From contig CM062819.1 in NCBI GenBank assembly GCA_031772625.1, forward strand, positions 1,229,989,070 to 1,230,053,069: a DNA stretch of 64,000 nt. The letters run 5' to 3'. Below, one piece after another: positions 22,375-33,036 of the stretch (position 1 is the first letter of the stretch; each line of letters starts with the position of its first letter). Source of the DNA: Pinus tabuliformis (Eukaryota; Streptophyta; Pinopsida; Pinales; Pinaceae). Made by a program: the position numbers and the translations under genes. The notes beneath the pieces are model-generated. The model did not search any database. It worked only from the letters and a program-made list of their open reading frames with translations, and was not told the DNA's origin.

Positions 22375-22626
22375 GATGGAATTGGAATTTGATGAGTTCA
22401 GGAGGTCATTTAACATAGTAAAGGAGCAGGAACAAAATACCCGAGTAAGAGGCTTAGATGCTTAGAAGGCCAACTTTGCAGCCACTAGGGCCATTGCAAG
22501 AATCCTCCACACCTCACTCAACCCTAAGGGAATGGACAAGATTCTCCAGAGCACCGATGACGATGTCACAATTAGTAAGATCATGTTCCATTATTTCATT
22601 CACTATTTCATGATCGGTGAAACCCC
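22375..22626 (+). pseudogene. CCT5: CCT5 (TCP-1 epsilon) chaperonin fragment
   Basis: CCT5 is one of eight subunits of the cytosolic chaperonin ring that folds actin and tubulin. Translation from ATG 22375 reads MELEFDEFRRSF, then KEQEQNTRVRGLDA, a TAG stop, then [37 protein letters not shown], and finally [17 protein letters not shown]. This follows the N-terminus of plant CCT5 (FDEFGRPF, REQEQKTRLRGLDAQKAN, SLGPKGMDKMLQ, DGDVTI, IGDGTT). About 15 codons after VTIS are missing. The stretch TTTACTGTTTGTAG just before the ATG resembles a splice acceptor, suggesting a genomic rather than a processed copy. Later exons were not found. The epsilon call is from memory of the family. Confidence 0.75.
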
Positions 22627-22887
22627 TTAAAAATTATGAAAATAAGTAGAATTTACTTTAAAAATGTTTGATTCATAAGTAGAAATTACTTTAAAAAATT
22701 TGTAGATATTCTGCAAGGAGTGAAATAAACAAATACTCTGCGATATGCTCACACTTTCTCACAAACTACAATGCCCACCAAGCTAGATTATCTACATGCA
22801 ACGAAAGTTCTTGAAATTGTTGAATGTGTTGAGATGTTACTAACATTGAGACATAGATGCTTTCTAGGGATCTACTTGGTGTAGAGG

Positions 22888-23435
22888 TACTTTTCGAAGG
22901 GATTGGTCCCTTCAAACCATACCAATTTTTACACTTTCACAGGTCAGCCTTGTTCATATCAGTTTAATATTTTGTATTGAAAAACTAGTCCTAGTTTACT
23001 TGTTCATTAACTTCAAGAACAATTATAGGTCAGCTCCAACAAAATTAAAATGTCAACAAATTTGTGGGTTAGGTTGGCCTTGCTCCAAATACTATCACAC
23101 ATGTATATATAATCACATATTTTCCTTTTTAGATCTTGATCCGTTGAACAAAGAGGTCCATTGCCTACATAGTTCTGTCCCAGACCTCCATATCAGCACT
23201 CATAGACAATAATCTTCTTAATTCATTAGCTATGTGCACCTTAGGGTCCTTGTTGGTTTTTATATTTTGATGGAGCAACCTTTGACAACACACCTTTTAC
23301 CATAGAGATGCTACTATTGGATAGCAATCTCCACATGTGTCTTACACCAGACATATAAATGGCTATCATATATCACAACAAGAAGCAATAACATATGAAG
23401 ATGTGGCAGACCATAAACTCTATGCATTGAATCCA
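22888..23435 (-). pseudogene. Duplicated segment, copy 1 (possible receptor-kinase N-terminus)
   Basis: About 540 bp closely matches 31297-31827 in the same orientation. On the minus strand its right part encodes a hydrophobic, signal-peptide-like stretch, HLHMLLLLVVIYDSHLYVWC. That would suit the N-terminus of a wall-associated or LRK10-like receptor kinase, given the kinase fragment near 30.6 kb, but the identification is weak. Confidence 0.35.
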
Positions 23436-23546
23436 TTTCTTGTTCTTTCATGGTAGGATTCAACCAAGGGTCAAACATGAATACATAAATGATAACAATT
23501 AGTTCCATCCTTACTCCTATAGCTTCAAAATTTTCCAAGAGGAAAG

Positions 23547-24420
23547 TGTTGGAAAATTGATTAGGGTAGCATGTTTAACTTTACATTTTCCTTTCTTGAC
23601 ATTTATTTGTGATTATTAGGTTCTTCTTAACTTGATTATGCTTATGTTCTTCTCATCAAATAAATTCCAAAACAATGAAGATCAAATGAACACAAGATAT
23701 AGGCTCCACACCATGGAAAAACCACAACTTGGGGAAAACCTGAACAATCTCCTTCTTTTAGAATCAAATAAAAATAAGTCCTCTAAGACCCAAATGTGAA
23801 AGCTCAACGTCCTCCAAGCTTCATGTATTTATTTCAAGAGTCAAAGTCCAAATCAAGAAGTCTCTCTTCTACACTTTCAGGGTCTCATCCCTCTGAACAT
23901 ATCCTCCCACTTCGGTCTATATGGGTGACTGCCACTTTGGTATTATATGAGTGATTGTAACTCGGATCATCCTACAAATTCGATCTTGAATGGGTGACTT
24001 CAATAGAAAAAATAGTGAATTGTCCAAGGTTGCTTCTTTGACATGTTTCTCGTTGTCCTTATGCTCCTATTCACCTCAGATTGAACCACACATTTCTTTT
24101 TCAAATGAGTCGAGCTCTTCATCAATATATACACTTCTTTGAAGGTCGAATGCTTCATCTTCAAGGCTGAATTGAGCAAGGTAAGGTCGACTCAAGATTG
24201 GAGGGGTATAATGGCTTATACATCAACTACATGATTACAATCTTCCAAATAAGTTTTTTACATTGACACTTAGACTCATGATGATCCTAGAAGCATTTTA
24301 ATTAATGCTTGACCTAATGAAAAAATGTAATAAGCATGAAACCCATGCCAAAAATAAATTTTCTTTCTTCTTTACATCATATGACAATAATGAAGACCGA
24401 ACCTAGTTACTTTTCCAACA
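23547..24420 (-). repeat. 3' LTR of the non-autonomous element
   Basis: 874 bp, TGTTGGAAAA to TTTTCCAACA. On the minus strand the interior bases just upstream read GGTTAAGAGGGAG, a plausible polypurine tract. Confidence 0.85.
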
Positions 24421-24679
24421 CTCCCTCTTAACCAGGGAGGTATTCATAATGACTCAACAAGTCCATCTCAAATTGAAATATTCTCATAAGAAGGGATCCA
24501 GATTGATAAGCATCACTCATCATAGCCAACATTGTCACATTACCCAAGGCCTTGACAGGTACACTCTATCTCTCACAAGATTAGAGCACAATGGTGGGAG
24601 GCATTTCATAGGACACCATACCGCCTCATCATGATACATACTCCACCTAGGATACCTGGAGTAATCCTACCACTAGACC

Positions 24680-24960
24680 ATTCTTATCCAAGTCCATGTG
24701 ACTTAGGATCTTCATCCTAATCCATCACATTACATGACTCAAGAATTCTTGTCCAAGATGCTTATCCAATCCAACATTCTCCTTATCCATGTCCATGTAC
24801 TTGACTTAGGACATCAGTCCTAATCCATCATAGTACCTGACATAAGGAGAACCAAACAAGTAATCATTCTCCCTATCCATGATGCATGCACTAGACTTAC
24901 GGTTGTTAGTCTTGGCCTAGTACATGACACAGGGAGAACTAGGGTCCAACCATACTCAAT
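24680..24960. repeat. Degenerate tandem repeat, about 90-100 bp units
   Basis: Three worn units each contain a CTTATCCATGTCCATG-like start, a GACTTAGGA...TCCTAATCCATCA middle and a TACATGAC(A)...GGAGAA-like end (near 24685, 24780 and 24868). It lies in the interior of the LTR element near its 3' end and has no coding signal. Confidence 0.5.
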
Positions 24961-25470
24961 CAAGGAGGATATCCCTATTCTCCTTTTAATTAGAGAATAG
25001 ATCTTTCTCCTATTCAAGGAGACTCCTTTTACTCCCTCTCAAACCTAGAGGAGATTCCCAACTTCACAGTCACAAGTCCTCTTACTTTTCTTTCATAAAA
25101 GCACATGGCTCCCTCTTTCCACTGCATCTCATAGTACAAAGCATGCTTCCTTTCATGGTATTACGAATTATGGATCCATCTTCTCACGACAGATTCTAGG
25201 TCATCCATATTGCACATCACTTTTCGTCTTGGCTTTATTAATGAAGGCTTTCTATTGGGCCTTTCCAAAAGTTCAAGCTAATCATGGCTTCCTCATGAAA
25301 GTGATCTTCCTTCTTGACCTTCAATTTATCTTCTCACACTGCTACCTTCCAATCCCAAGATGAGCACATATTGGTCTTCAAAGTTTCCAGGTATCAGAGG
25401 TTGAGCTCTTCTCAATATTATTCAAGTATTTTTAAGAAGAGTTTCAATGTAAATCACATGTAGAAAACCT

Positions 25471-25517
25471 TTGTCAATGCGTTTCGAACCAACTAGTGTG
25501 GTTCATCGTCAGGACAA
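25471..25517 (-). ncRNA. Hammerhead ribozyme-like motif, left arm
   Basis: On the minus strand the order is TTGTC (stem I), CTGACGA (conserved core), one extra base, GAACCA...TGGTTC (6-bp stem II with a 7-base loop), GAAAC (core), a five-base GCATT and GACAA (stem I partner). This is a type I hammerhead layout with a minimal stem III. The base before the cleavage position fits the UH rule (TT), but the second stem III pair is C-A instead of C-G. Confidence 0.5.
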
Positions 25518-25867
25518 GTTGAGGAGTCAGATCGTAGCTGCGAGTTAAATAGGGAGAGCAGATCTTCCAAACGGCTAGGTGGGACCATTAATGGCTATAT
25601 AATATATAATACATTATAATATATAAATTATTGAATTTTAAAAATAAAATAATACAAGATTCAATTATTTAATATTTTATATAAATTATTGAATTATTTA
25701 TTAGGAATATAATGAGTTACGTTGACTATATATTATATTACTATTGACCCATAAATAACATTAGAATATTATTTAACTGTTTTTATGTAGCCGTTAATGG
25801 TCCCACCTAACCGTTTGGAAGATCTACTCTCCTTATTTAACTCGCAGCTATGATCTGACTCCTCAAC

Positions 25868-25914
25868 TTGTCCTGATGATGAACCACACTAGTTGGTTCG
25901 AAACGTGACGACAA
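25868..25914 (+). ncRNA. Hammerhead ribozyme-like motif, right arm
   Basis: The plus strand repeats the same order: TTGTC, CTGATGA, extra T, GAACCA...TGGTTC, GAAAC, GTGAC, GACAA. Stem I pairs for five bases and stem II for six. Here the second stem III pair C-G is kept, but the position before the cleavage nucleotide is A rather than U. The two arms each deviate once, at different places, as expected of decayed copies of one functional motif. Confidence 0.5.
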
Positions 25915-26061
25915 AGGTTTTCTACATGTGATTTACGCTGAAACTCTTCTTAAAAATATTAAGGATCACAGAAGCCTCAATTCAATAATTCTTCAAGTAT
26001 TTCATCCACACAATTGAACTTGCCTCAACTGTCATCATGAATACCTATAACATTCCTCTAG

Positions 26062-26063
<2 letters not shown>

Positions 26064-26104
<41 letters not shown>

Positions 26105-26133
26105 AAAAACAAAACAAAAAAAAAAAAAACAAA
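26064..26133. repeat. Poly(A) run
   Basis: About 40 uninterrupted A residues followed by an A-rich stretch with scattered C. It sits 60-75 bases beyond the inverted-repeat element and could be the old tail of a retroposed sequence, but no target duplication was found for it. Confidence 0.7.
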
Positions 26134-26999
26134 CATGTTAACCAGATAACCAATAATAGATGTTAACAACAAATTTACCTCACATGATGACCTTCTCAAT
26201 AAGGCATAAACATATTCATAGACCATCTCCACACGAGTCTACCTTTATGCATTAGAGTGCCCAAGGATCCAACTTGATTACCAAGTTACCATTTTCTTCT
26301 GGAGATCATGTTAGATGTTGAACATTTAGATTCTAACGAGAAAATATCAATATTCCATTCTTTCTAGAGTAAGTCAACTTCATTTTTCTAGGCATCATAA
26401 ACTTTTATTGCAAGATTTATATAAGTCCTATCCAAAAGTTATCTTTAAATATGCATTACTGTGCTTTCTTTCAATCATCTAGCTATTAGACCTTAAATGA
26501 TTCAACATCTCATTTTCAAAGAGAAATGGATCTCTATCCTTGTGAGACTACAACCTGACCACCTGCACCTTATCATCCTTATGTGTCACAATGCTTCCTT
26601 AAGAACCTCCAAAGTGATGGTTCTTTATAGGATCTTGAGGACCCCCCTTAGCAAAAATGACTATCTCTAACATAATGTTAGACAATGAAAGGATGATCCT
26701 TATGCAAGTTGATCTCAAATTTTTCATTTCCGAAAGACTAGATGATTTAACTAGGAAAACTCTAGACATGCTACTATCACATGATGCCATACTAAATAAA
26801 AAATACAATAATGAAAGCTTACTCCTTTAATGAACTTGATTATAGGATTTTTACAATTCCCTTTGTCCATCATGCTCACCAAAGCACAAGATTTGATTTG
26901 CTTATCCTTCTCATTTTGCTTCCTTCATGGTGTGCTTGCATTAGTCACCCCAAGCAAAACATACAAGCACAAGAGCATAATGACCAGTCTTGTTAATCT

Positions 27000-27310
27000 A
27001 GGGATTTCATGGAATCTTAGAGGGTGAGTTCCTAGGGTACAAACCCTAACCATATTTAGGGACATGATGTCATACCTTAGACTTCATTTAATTCCATCCT
27101 TGCTATATACCCTAGACTACCTACAAACCCTAGAAATCAAGAGTTAGGGTTTTTGTGAGGGAACAAGTAGATTAGGGTTAGGGTTTCTATATGACTAGGG
27201 TTTCCAAATACCAACTAGGGTTTACAAATCCTAGTTACCAACAACCTTCAACAAGATGAAGACTACAAAACCCTAGAATCAAATATGTCACAAAAACCCT
27301 AATACAATTC
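27000..27310. repeat. Interstitial telomere-like words, both strands
   Basis: AAACCCTAACC, TTAGGGTTAGGGTTT, CTAGGGTTTCC, CTAGGGTTTAC and AAAACCCTAAT occur within 300 bases, interleaved with unrelated DNA. These match the plant telomere unit TTTAGGG more closely than the block at 18.4 kb. It lies inside the interior of the non-autonomous LTR element, so it moved with that element or arose within it. Confidence 0.55.
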
Positions 27311-28359
27311 ATGTTAGACCCTATATGCATAAAAACAATTATACGTACCTCAAGGAATACATACCTTAGTCCTCCATGGTCACAAGAATCTGCTACAAAT
27401 GCCTTCTACTTGTTCTCACAAGACATAGTCACTTCCATTGTTGTCATGATATTTCTTATTGATTCCAAGATGCCAAAGCCAAAGTTTGACTTCCAATGAT
27501 CTTTAGAATGCCAAGCAAGATTACTTTTTCAAGAGACTATTTTATGCTCTTCCACTAAGTCTAGTTAGAGTTATCCTGTAGGTGTTGTACATTTATTCAA
27601 ACTATACTCCAAGTATAGCTTCTTTCTTGAAACAAACCTTGAGTTATATATGTCAATCTTCCCCTATTGTTGATGATAGGAATGAAGCTTATTCTGCAAT
27701 GTCAGCCCTCTAGTTAGGGCTCACCATGGTTACTATAAAAGAACTTTGATGTTGCGGTCTTGTAACTTTTAATAAGTTGTCTTACTTCAAATATTTGATT
27801 CCAAAGGAAATGAGGTCTTAGTATAGGACTATGGTCTTGCCATAGAGATTCTATATGTAATAAATCCAACTCTTCTAGGCTCCTTCAGGAATTTTCTCTA
27901 TTACATGGGGTATACCTTTCTCCATTTTTCACACAACCACTGTACCACCGTACCACTATACCACCTCTGCAACTTTTGGACTTCTAAAACTTCTCTTCTG
28001 CAATTTCAGATTTCTGAAATACTATTGTCCCTTTGGCCTACTTGTACAAAGAAATATACTTTAAAACCAAGCTCTGATTTGGTCCAAATTTTTCCTTCAA
28101 TCATAGTCAGGGATCCAAACTTGGCCTACAAGATAGAGAATTTTCTTCACCAAATTTGTACATAACTTATCTCCTTGACCTGCAATCTCTCAAGCTTGTG
28201 CCCATAATTCTTCTAGCTAGCTTCGCTAGCCTCCTCCTTAATTCAACCTTTAAGAGAGAATCCTATTGGCTTATTTAAGTTAAGTATGCTCAGATTCTTT
28301 CTTCAGTGCTTGGGTGCTTCAAACCAAATCAAGAAATTGTCTTTTCTTCTCCTTCTTGA

Positions 28360-29218
28360 TGTAGAATTTCCACGAAATTCTGATCTGCTGATAAGAACAA
28401 TCTGAAAAACACTTTCTTTTCTTACAAACATAGAATTTCTCTACTCAATTTGCAGCAGAATTAGGAACAGAAATAAAAACACGATCACACAAATGAACAA
28501 CACAATTTTTATAGGGAACCCAATTGGGAAAACCCTCTTCTTTATTATTGAGAATTTATTGAAGAAAATTGAGCAGTAGATCTCTTACAATACAACTGTT
28601 TCAATCTGAAAACAACCTTGTTTTCCCTGCTTAAACTAAGCTTGAAACCTTGTGCAATAATTCTGATCTCTGCTTCCTTACTCAAGGAATTCGTCCTTCT
28701 CCAATTCCCACAAGCCTTTCCTAGGCTTGTACTCCTCTCACAAGCTCCACGCACAACCTTGTGCTTCCTATTGCTTGGTCTCACCAACTCGTGCTCACCA
28801 AAACAATGATTAAACTTGTGCCTTCATTCCTTCTTTTAAAGCAATTCGAATGGCTAAAATTAGTGAATTTTATAATTAAGGAAATTTATTTTGTGATTGA
28901 TGAGTTAGCATGACTTAACTACTCATGTAGCTCATCATATTTCAATTCAACCACTTGAAACTCAATCACTCGTGCTTTTCCTCAGTCAACTCACACTAAA
29001 AGACCAAAACTCGACCTTCAATTTCAACACATCAGTTAACTGCCACCTAACTCATCCTAATTTTTAGGGACTGATTCCTAAATTATAGGAACTCATCCTA
29101 ATTTATAGGGAATCTCCTAATTTTAGGAACTCGAGTCATGCACAAGAAGGAACTCGTTCTCGCTCCTATGATTAAAGGCACAAATCAAGGAACCCTTTTC
29201 TCGCTAATATTTTCAACA
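28360..29218 (-). repeat. Nested solo LTR
   Basis: On the minus strand this 859-bp unit begins TGTTGAAAAT and ends TTCTACA. It is flanked by an exact 5-bp target duplication CTTGA at 28355-28359 and 29219-29223. Near its 3' end it has GGGTTTTCCCAATTGGGTTC, the type of text seen close to the end of plant Copia LTRs. No internal coding region is present, so it is the product of LTR-LTR recombination after insertion into the larger element. Confidence 0.75.
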
Positions 29219-29332
29219 CTTGATCTGCTTGGTCATTTGGGGCGTGTGAAGTATTTTGGTTTTCTTGCAACCCTATTCTTCAAGGAGACTCAATCAATAG
29301 AGATCTTCTAGCTGCCTATCACTTTGACCTTA

Positions 29333-29344
29333 GCTCTGATACCA
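29333..29344 (-). promoter_or_regulatory. Copia-type primer-binding site
   Basis: Minus strand TGGTATCAGAGC directly follows the 5' LTR (29345-30179). It matches initiator methionine tRNA and fixes the direction of the element. Confidence 0.85.
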
Positions 29345-30179
29345 TGTTGGAAAATTGATTAGGGCAGCATGTTTAACTTTACATTTTCCTTTCTTGACAT
29401 TTATCTGTGATTATTAGGTTCTTCTTAACTTGATTATGCTTATGTTCTTCTCACCAAACAAATGTTCTTCTCACCAAACAAATGCCAAAACAATGAAGAT
29501 CAAATGAACACAAGATATAGGCTCCACGCCAGGGAAATACCCCACAACTTGGGGAAAACCCGAAAAATCTTCTTCTTTTAGAATCAAATCAAAATGAGAC
29601 CTCTAAGACCCAAATGCCAAAGCCCAACCACCTCCAAGCTTCAAGTCTCTCTTTCAAGAGTCAAAGTCCAAATCAAGAAGTCTCTCTTCTACACTTTTAG
29701 GGTCGCAACCCTCTGAACATATCCTCCCACTTCGGTCTATATGGGTGACTTCCACTTTGGTCTTATATGAGTGATTGTAACTCGGATCATCCTGCAACTT
29801 CGATCTTGAATGGGTGACTTCAACAGAAAAAATAGTGAATTGTCCAAGGCTGATTCTTTCATATGTTTCTTGCCATCCTTATGCTCCTATTCACTTCAGA
29901 TTGAACCATGTATTTCTTTTTAAAATGAGTCGAGCAGGGTAAGGCCGACTCAAGCTTGGAGGGGTATAATGGCTTATACATCAGTTACATGATTACAATT
30001 TTCCAAATAAGTTATTTACATTGACACTTAGACTCATGATGATCCTAGAAGAATTTTAATTAATTCTTGACCTAATGACAAAATGTAATAAGCATGAAAC
30101 CCATGCCAAAAATAATTTTTCCTTTCTTCTTTACATCATATGACAATAATGTAGACCAAAACTAGTTACTTTTCGAATA
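29345..30179 (-). repeat. 5' LTR of the non-autonomous element
   Basis: 835 bp, a copy of 23547-24420 with one deletion of about 60 bp near 29937 and a 20-bp direct duplication (ATGTTCTTCTCACCAAACAA twice) near 29442-29481. The GAAAG target duplication follows at 30180. Confidence 0.85.
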
Positions 30180-30499
30180 GAAAGTCGGGTTGTTTGGATT
30201 ACTTGGCATGAATGCTATAGTGGATGCAACTCACTTCTTTGGAGGCATAGACCCATCCTCTACACTTCTTCTATTGATCCAAACTAAGCTTATATGTTGC
30301 AACCTCTAATAGTCTTTGAAATGCTTGCCTGAAACTTCAGATTTGGGCCAACAATACCTTGAATTTAAAGCCTAACACCTCCATAATTGAGTATTACACT
30401 CGGTGTAGAATCTTATAATTCCTGGCACACTTTTCTTTTTTATAATAACTACCTTCTTTCTGTTGTTTTGTTCTCAAGAGATATAGTGAGGAAAATTAG

Positions 30500-30700
30500 A
30501 GCCTAAACAGTGCCTAGTGTAACCCTCACTCAAGAGTTCCAGGTCAATCTCTTACCACTATCATCTGCAAAGTGTAACATATCATGGAGAGTTCCATTGT
30601 CAAGATATTCATAAACAAGAAGGGGCTTCCCATGCTCTATAGAGTTATTGTATTTCCCATATTGAAACTCTACTATATGGCTCAATAAGAAAGCTCTATG
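30500..30700 (-). pseudogene. Receptor-like protein kinase fragment
   Basis: Minus-strand translation reads HGKPLLVYEYLDNGTLHDML, then GKRLTWNS, a stop, and VRVTLGTV. This is kinase subdomains IV-VI of plant receptor-like kinases (usual text PLLVYEYxxNGTLxxHL followed by LTWxxRLRIAxGTA), the hinge region that lines the ATP pocket. Only about 60 codons are recognisable; the activation loop and catalytic HRD/DFG motifs are not present nearby. It lies between the two copies of a 540-bp duplicated segment, so a small tandem kinase cluster may have decayed here. Confidence 0.6.
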
Positions 30701-31296
30701 TCTTCAACCTTTGAGTTAAACAACATGAAAGGTGTCCAATTATAAATCACTCCATTGTTCCACTGTTCTATGACTGTCTCTTTTCATCCATCTTGATCAA
30801 TCAATATTACAATCACTTATTGCATTGGCATGGTTTTCCTTAGCAGAATTGAGCCAGTGGAGTGTTCCAAAGTGCCCCCGGTTTCAACCTCCATAAGTGA
30901 TTGAAGGGGTGGAGAGGAAAGTGTTTCCCTATTCGGAACAAGGGGTTTTGGTGCACCATCCAGCCTCTAAAGGCTCTTCAGTGCAAACTAAACATCAAAT
31001 CCTATCCTCTAAAGTGGGCATTGTACTCCAAAGCATCCAAGGCATCACCCAGGAGAAGCTCCAAAGTGGACACTTAAAGGGTTGTCCCTTCCTTCAAAAA
31101 AGGAAGTAAGTAATCTCAAAGTAGACCAATGGGCTTTGATAGGCCAACTCCAACCCCATGTCACCATACAAGTGTTCACATTAGTGCTACAAAAATTATT
31201 CTGAAGTATTGCATCCTACACTAGTTCCTAAGATGGATGCCCAAAGGGGTTCTAGAATGAGCTGCTCAGTTTTCATTGCCACATTTAAGACTTTTC

Positions 31297-31827
31297 AAAG
31301 GGATCGGTCCCTTCAAACCATACCAATTTTTACACTTTCACAAGTCAGCCCTACTCGTATCAGTTTATATTTTGTATGGAAAAGCTAGTCCCGCTTTACT
31401 TGTTCAATAATGTCAAGAACAATTATAGGTCAACTCCAACAAATTGTCAAAAAACTTGTGGGTTAGGTTGGCCTTGCTCAAAATACTATCACACATGTAT
31501 ATATAATCACATATGTTCCTTTTTAGTTCTTGATCTGCTGAAAAAAAGGTCTGTTGCATGTATAATTTTGTCCCATACCTCCATATCAACACTCATAAAC
31601 AACAATCTTCTTAATTCTTCATATGTGTGCACCTTAGGGTCCTTGTTGGTTGATATATTTTGATGGAGCAATCCCTGACAACACACCTTTTACCACAAAG
31701 ATGATGTTGTTTGATAGAAAACTCCCCAGCAGTCTTACACCAGAAATATAAATGGTTGTTATATATCGCAACAAGAAGCATTAACATATGAATATGTGGT
31801 AGACCCTAAACTCTGTGCATTCAATCC
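31297..31827 (-). pseudogene. Duplicated segment, copy 2 (possible receptor-kinase N-terminus)
   Basis: Matches 22888-23435 over its whole length, including GGTTAGGTTGGCCTTGCTC and the ATATATAATCACATAT stretch. On the minus strand a hydrophobic LHxLLLLVxIY-like stretch lies near the right end. It is upstream of the kinase fragment on that strand, consistent with a signal peptide and kinase of one locus, but the evidence for coding is slight. Confidence 0.35.
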
Positions 31828-32873
31828 ATTAGTCCAAATATGATAATACTAGAGGGCTTGCTCAAAACCATATGGGACTTTCTCCCATCTTCACCTTTTG
31901 AACCATAAACATTGCTTCATTCTGCAATCATAATCTTCCACCGTAGATGATAATAGGTGTTGGGATCTCATCAGGGGTTTCTCCCTCTGAATGGGAAGCC
32001 TCTTCAATCATTAATCAAGACATCAACCTGTCTTACATATCACTTTGCATGATAAGTTGCAGCCTTCACACTAGACTTGCTAAGAAATTTTGCTATCATT
32101 TTTGTCTCTTTTCTTGTGGGTGTGTATATGATACTTGGAGCCGATCCTAATATAGGGTGTTCCTCACTTGATACCGTTTCAAAAGACCCAATTTATTATT
32201 CTAAATGGTGGTATTCTTTGAAAACAGATCATTCAAATTCACCAAATATTAAACCAAAGTATTTAGCCATATGCTCATCAACCTCATCCTCAAGGTATTT
32301 GATTGTCATATTGTGACCTTTACAAGTATCTCCTCCATATTTTATTAAACATGTGTTTTCAATGATATCATCCTCATCAATCTCCTCTTCATCACTATCT
32401 GATTCATTTGAGGATGTTTCATCTAATATCCAATTCTGATTTTTTTCCACTCATTTTAGCCTCCTTTTTGCCCCATTTTTTTCCTCTTTTTCTTTGCACA
32501 AAACCCTCTTAGGTTAGATAGTAAATTGCTTATGGTAAACGATTAATTATTGTTTAGTTACAACATTTCGTTTATTGTTTTATGTAGTTTATTATCTTTA
32601 ATTTCAATTCAAAGTAAGCTATTCATGTTGTATAATACATACATTTGCACACACCTAGACACCACTAATTTAAACTCTCAGTTCATGACCCTAAGATAAG
32701 CCTGTAAAATCAACCTAATCTAACACACATTGATCAAGCCCACTTGGGCATCAACATAATCTATTAGTTATGGTAGGATCAGTGTTATATGCATCTAAAC
32801 AACACCCATTGATCACTATACAATTGAATATAGAGGTTTTCTATATGTAATTTGAATTCCTTCACCATCCGAT
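31828..32873. other. Gene-free stretch
   Basis: The only notable item is a minus-strand open stretch of 73 codons (32229-32450) with an acidic, Ser/Asp/Glu-rich segment (ESDSDEEEIDEDD). I do not recognise it and see no supporting context. Confidence 0.4.
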
Positions 32874-33036
32874 GGTAAAAACTAGTGCACAGAAGAAACC
32901 CACGAAGGTGGTAAGGCTTAGATTATGGATATTGGTGGTTCCTCTTGAGGCATCAGGTGGTAAAAACTAGTGCACAAAAGAAACCCACGAAGGTGGTAAG
33001 GCTTAGATTATCGATATTGGTGGTTCCTCTTGAGGC
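32874..33036. repeat. 85-bp tandem duplication
   Basis: Two adjacent units, both starting GGTAAAAACTAGTGCACA and ending CCTCTTGAGGC, differ by three or four bases. The period is 85 bp. Together with the following sequence it lies upstream of Ty3 gag remains. Confidence 0.85.

Larger units (their letters stand above)
25432..25987. mobile_element. Inverted-repeat element with a hammerhead-like motif in each arm, possibly Penelope-like
   Basis: Two arms of about 168 bp (25432-25600 and 25790-25954) are close reverse complements around an AT-rich spacer of about 190 bp. A tail of about 30 bp follows the right arm. A 15-base near-duplication, ATTATTCAAGTATTT at 25417-25431 and ATTCTTCAAGTATTT at 25988-26002, flanks the whole and would be the target duplication. 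Each arm holds a CTGANGA...GAAAC ribozyme-like core. Penelope-like elements are known to carry hammerhead motifs in pseudo-LTRs that may be inverted, and they occur in conifers, so a truncated or non-autonomous Penelope relic is the best guess. No reverse transcriptase is present. A MITE that captured the motif is the alternative. Confidence 0.55.
23547..30179 (-). mobile_element. Large non-autonomous LTR retrotransposon (Copia-type PBS)
   Basis: Two LTRs (23547-24420 and 29345-30179) share near-identical text and begin TGTTGGAAAA. The left ends TTTTCCAACA, a perfect 10-bp inverted pair; the right ends in a mutated TTTTCGAATA. The 5-bp target duplication GAAAG is intact at 23542-23546 and 30180-30184. 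A Copia-type PBS on the minus strand adjoins the right LTR. The 4.9-kb interior has no recognisable gag or pol, so it probably depended on another element. It contains a nested solo LTR (28360-29218) and an inverted-repeat insertion with ribozyme-like arms (25432-25987). The right LTR lacks about 60 bp present in the left and has a 20-bp direct duplication near 29442-29481. Confidence 0.85.

Noticed and set aside
26064-26133. Poly(A) tail of a LINE or SINE
   Set aside because: No target duplication or element body was found to the left; it may be a simple A-rich microsatellite.
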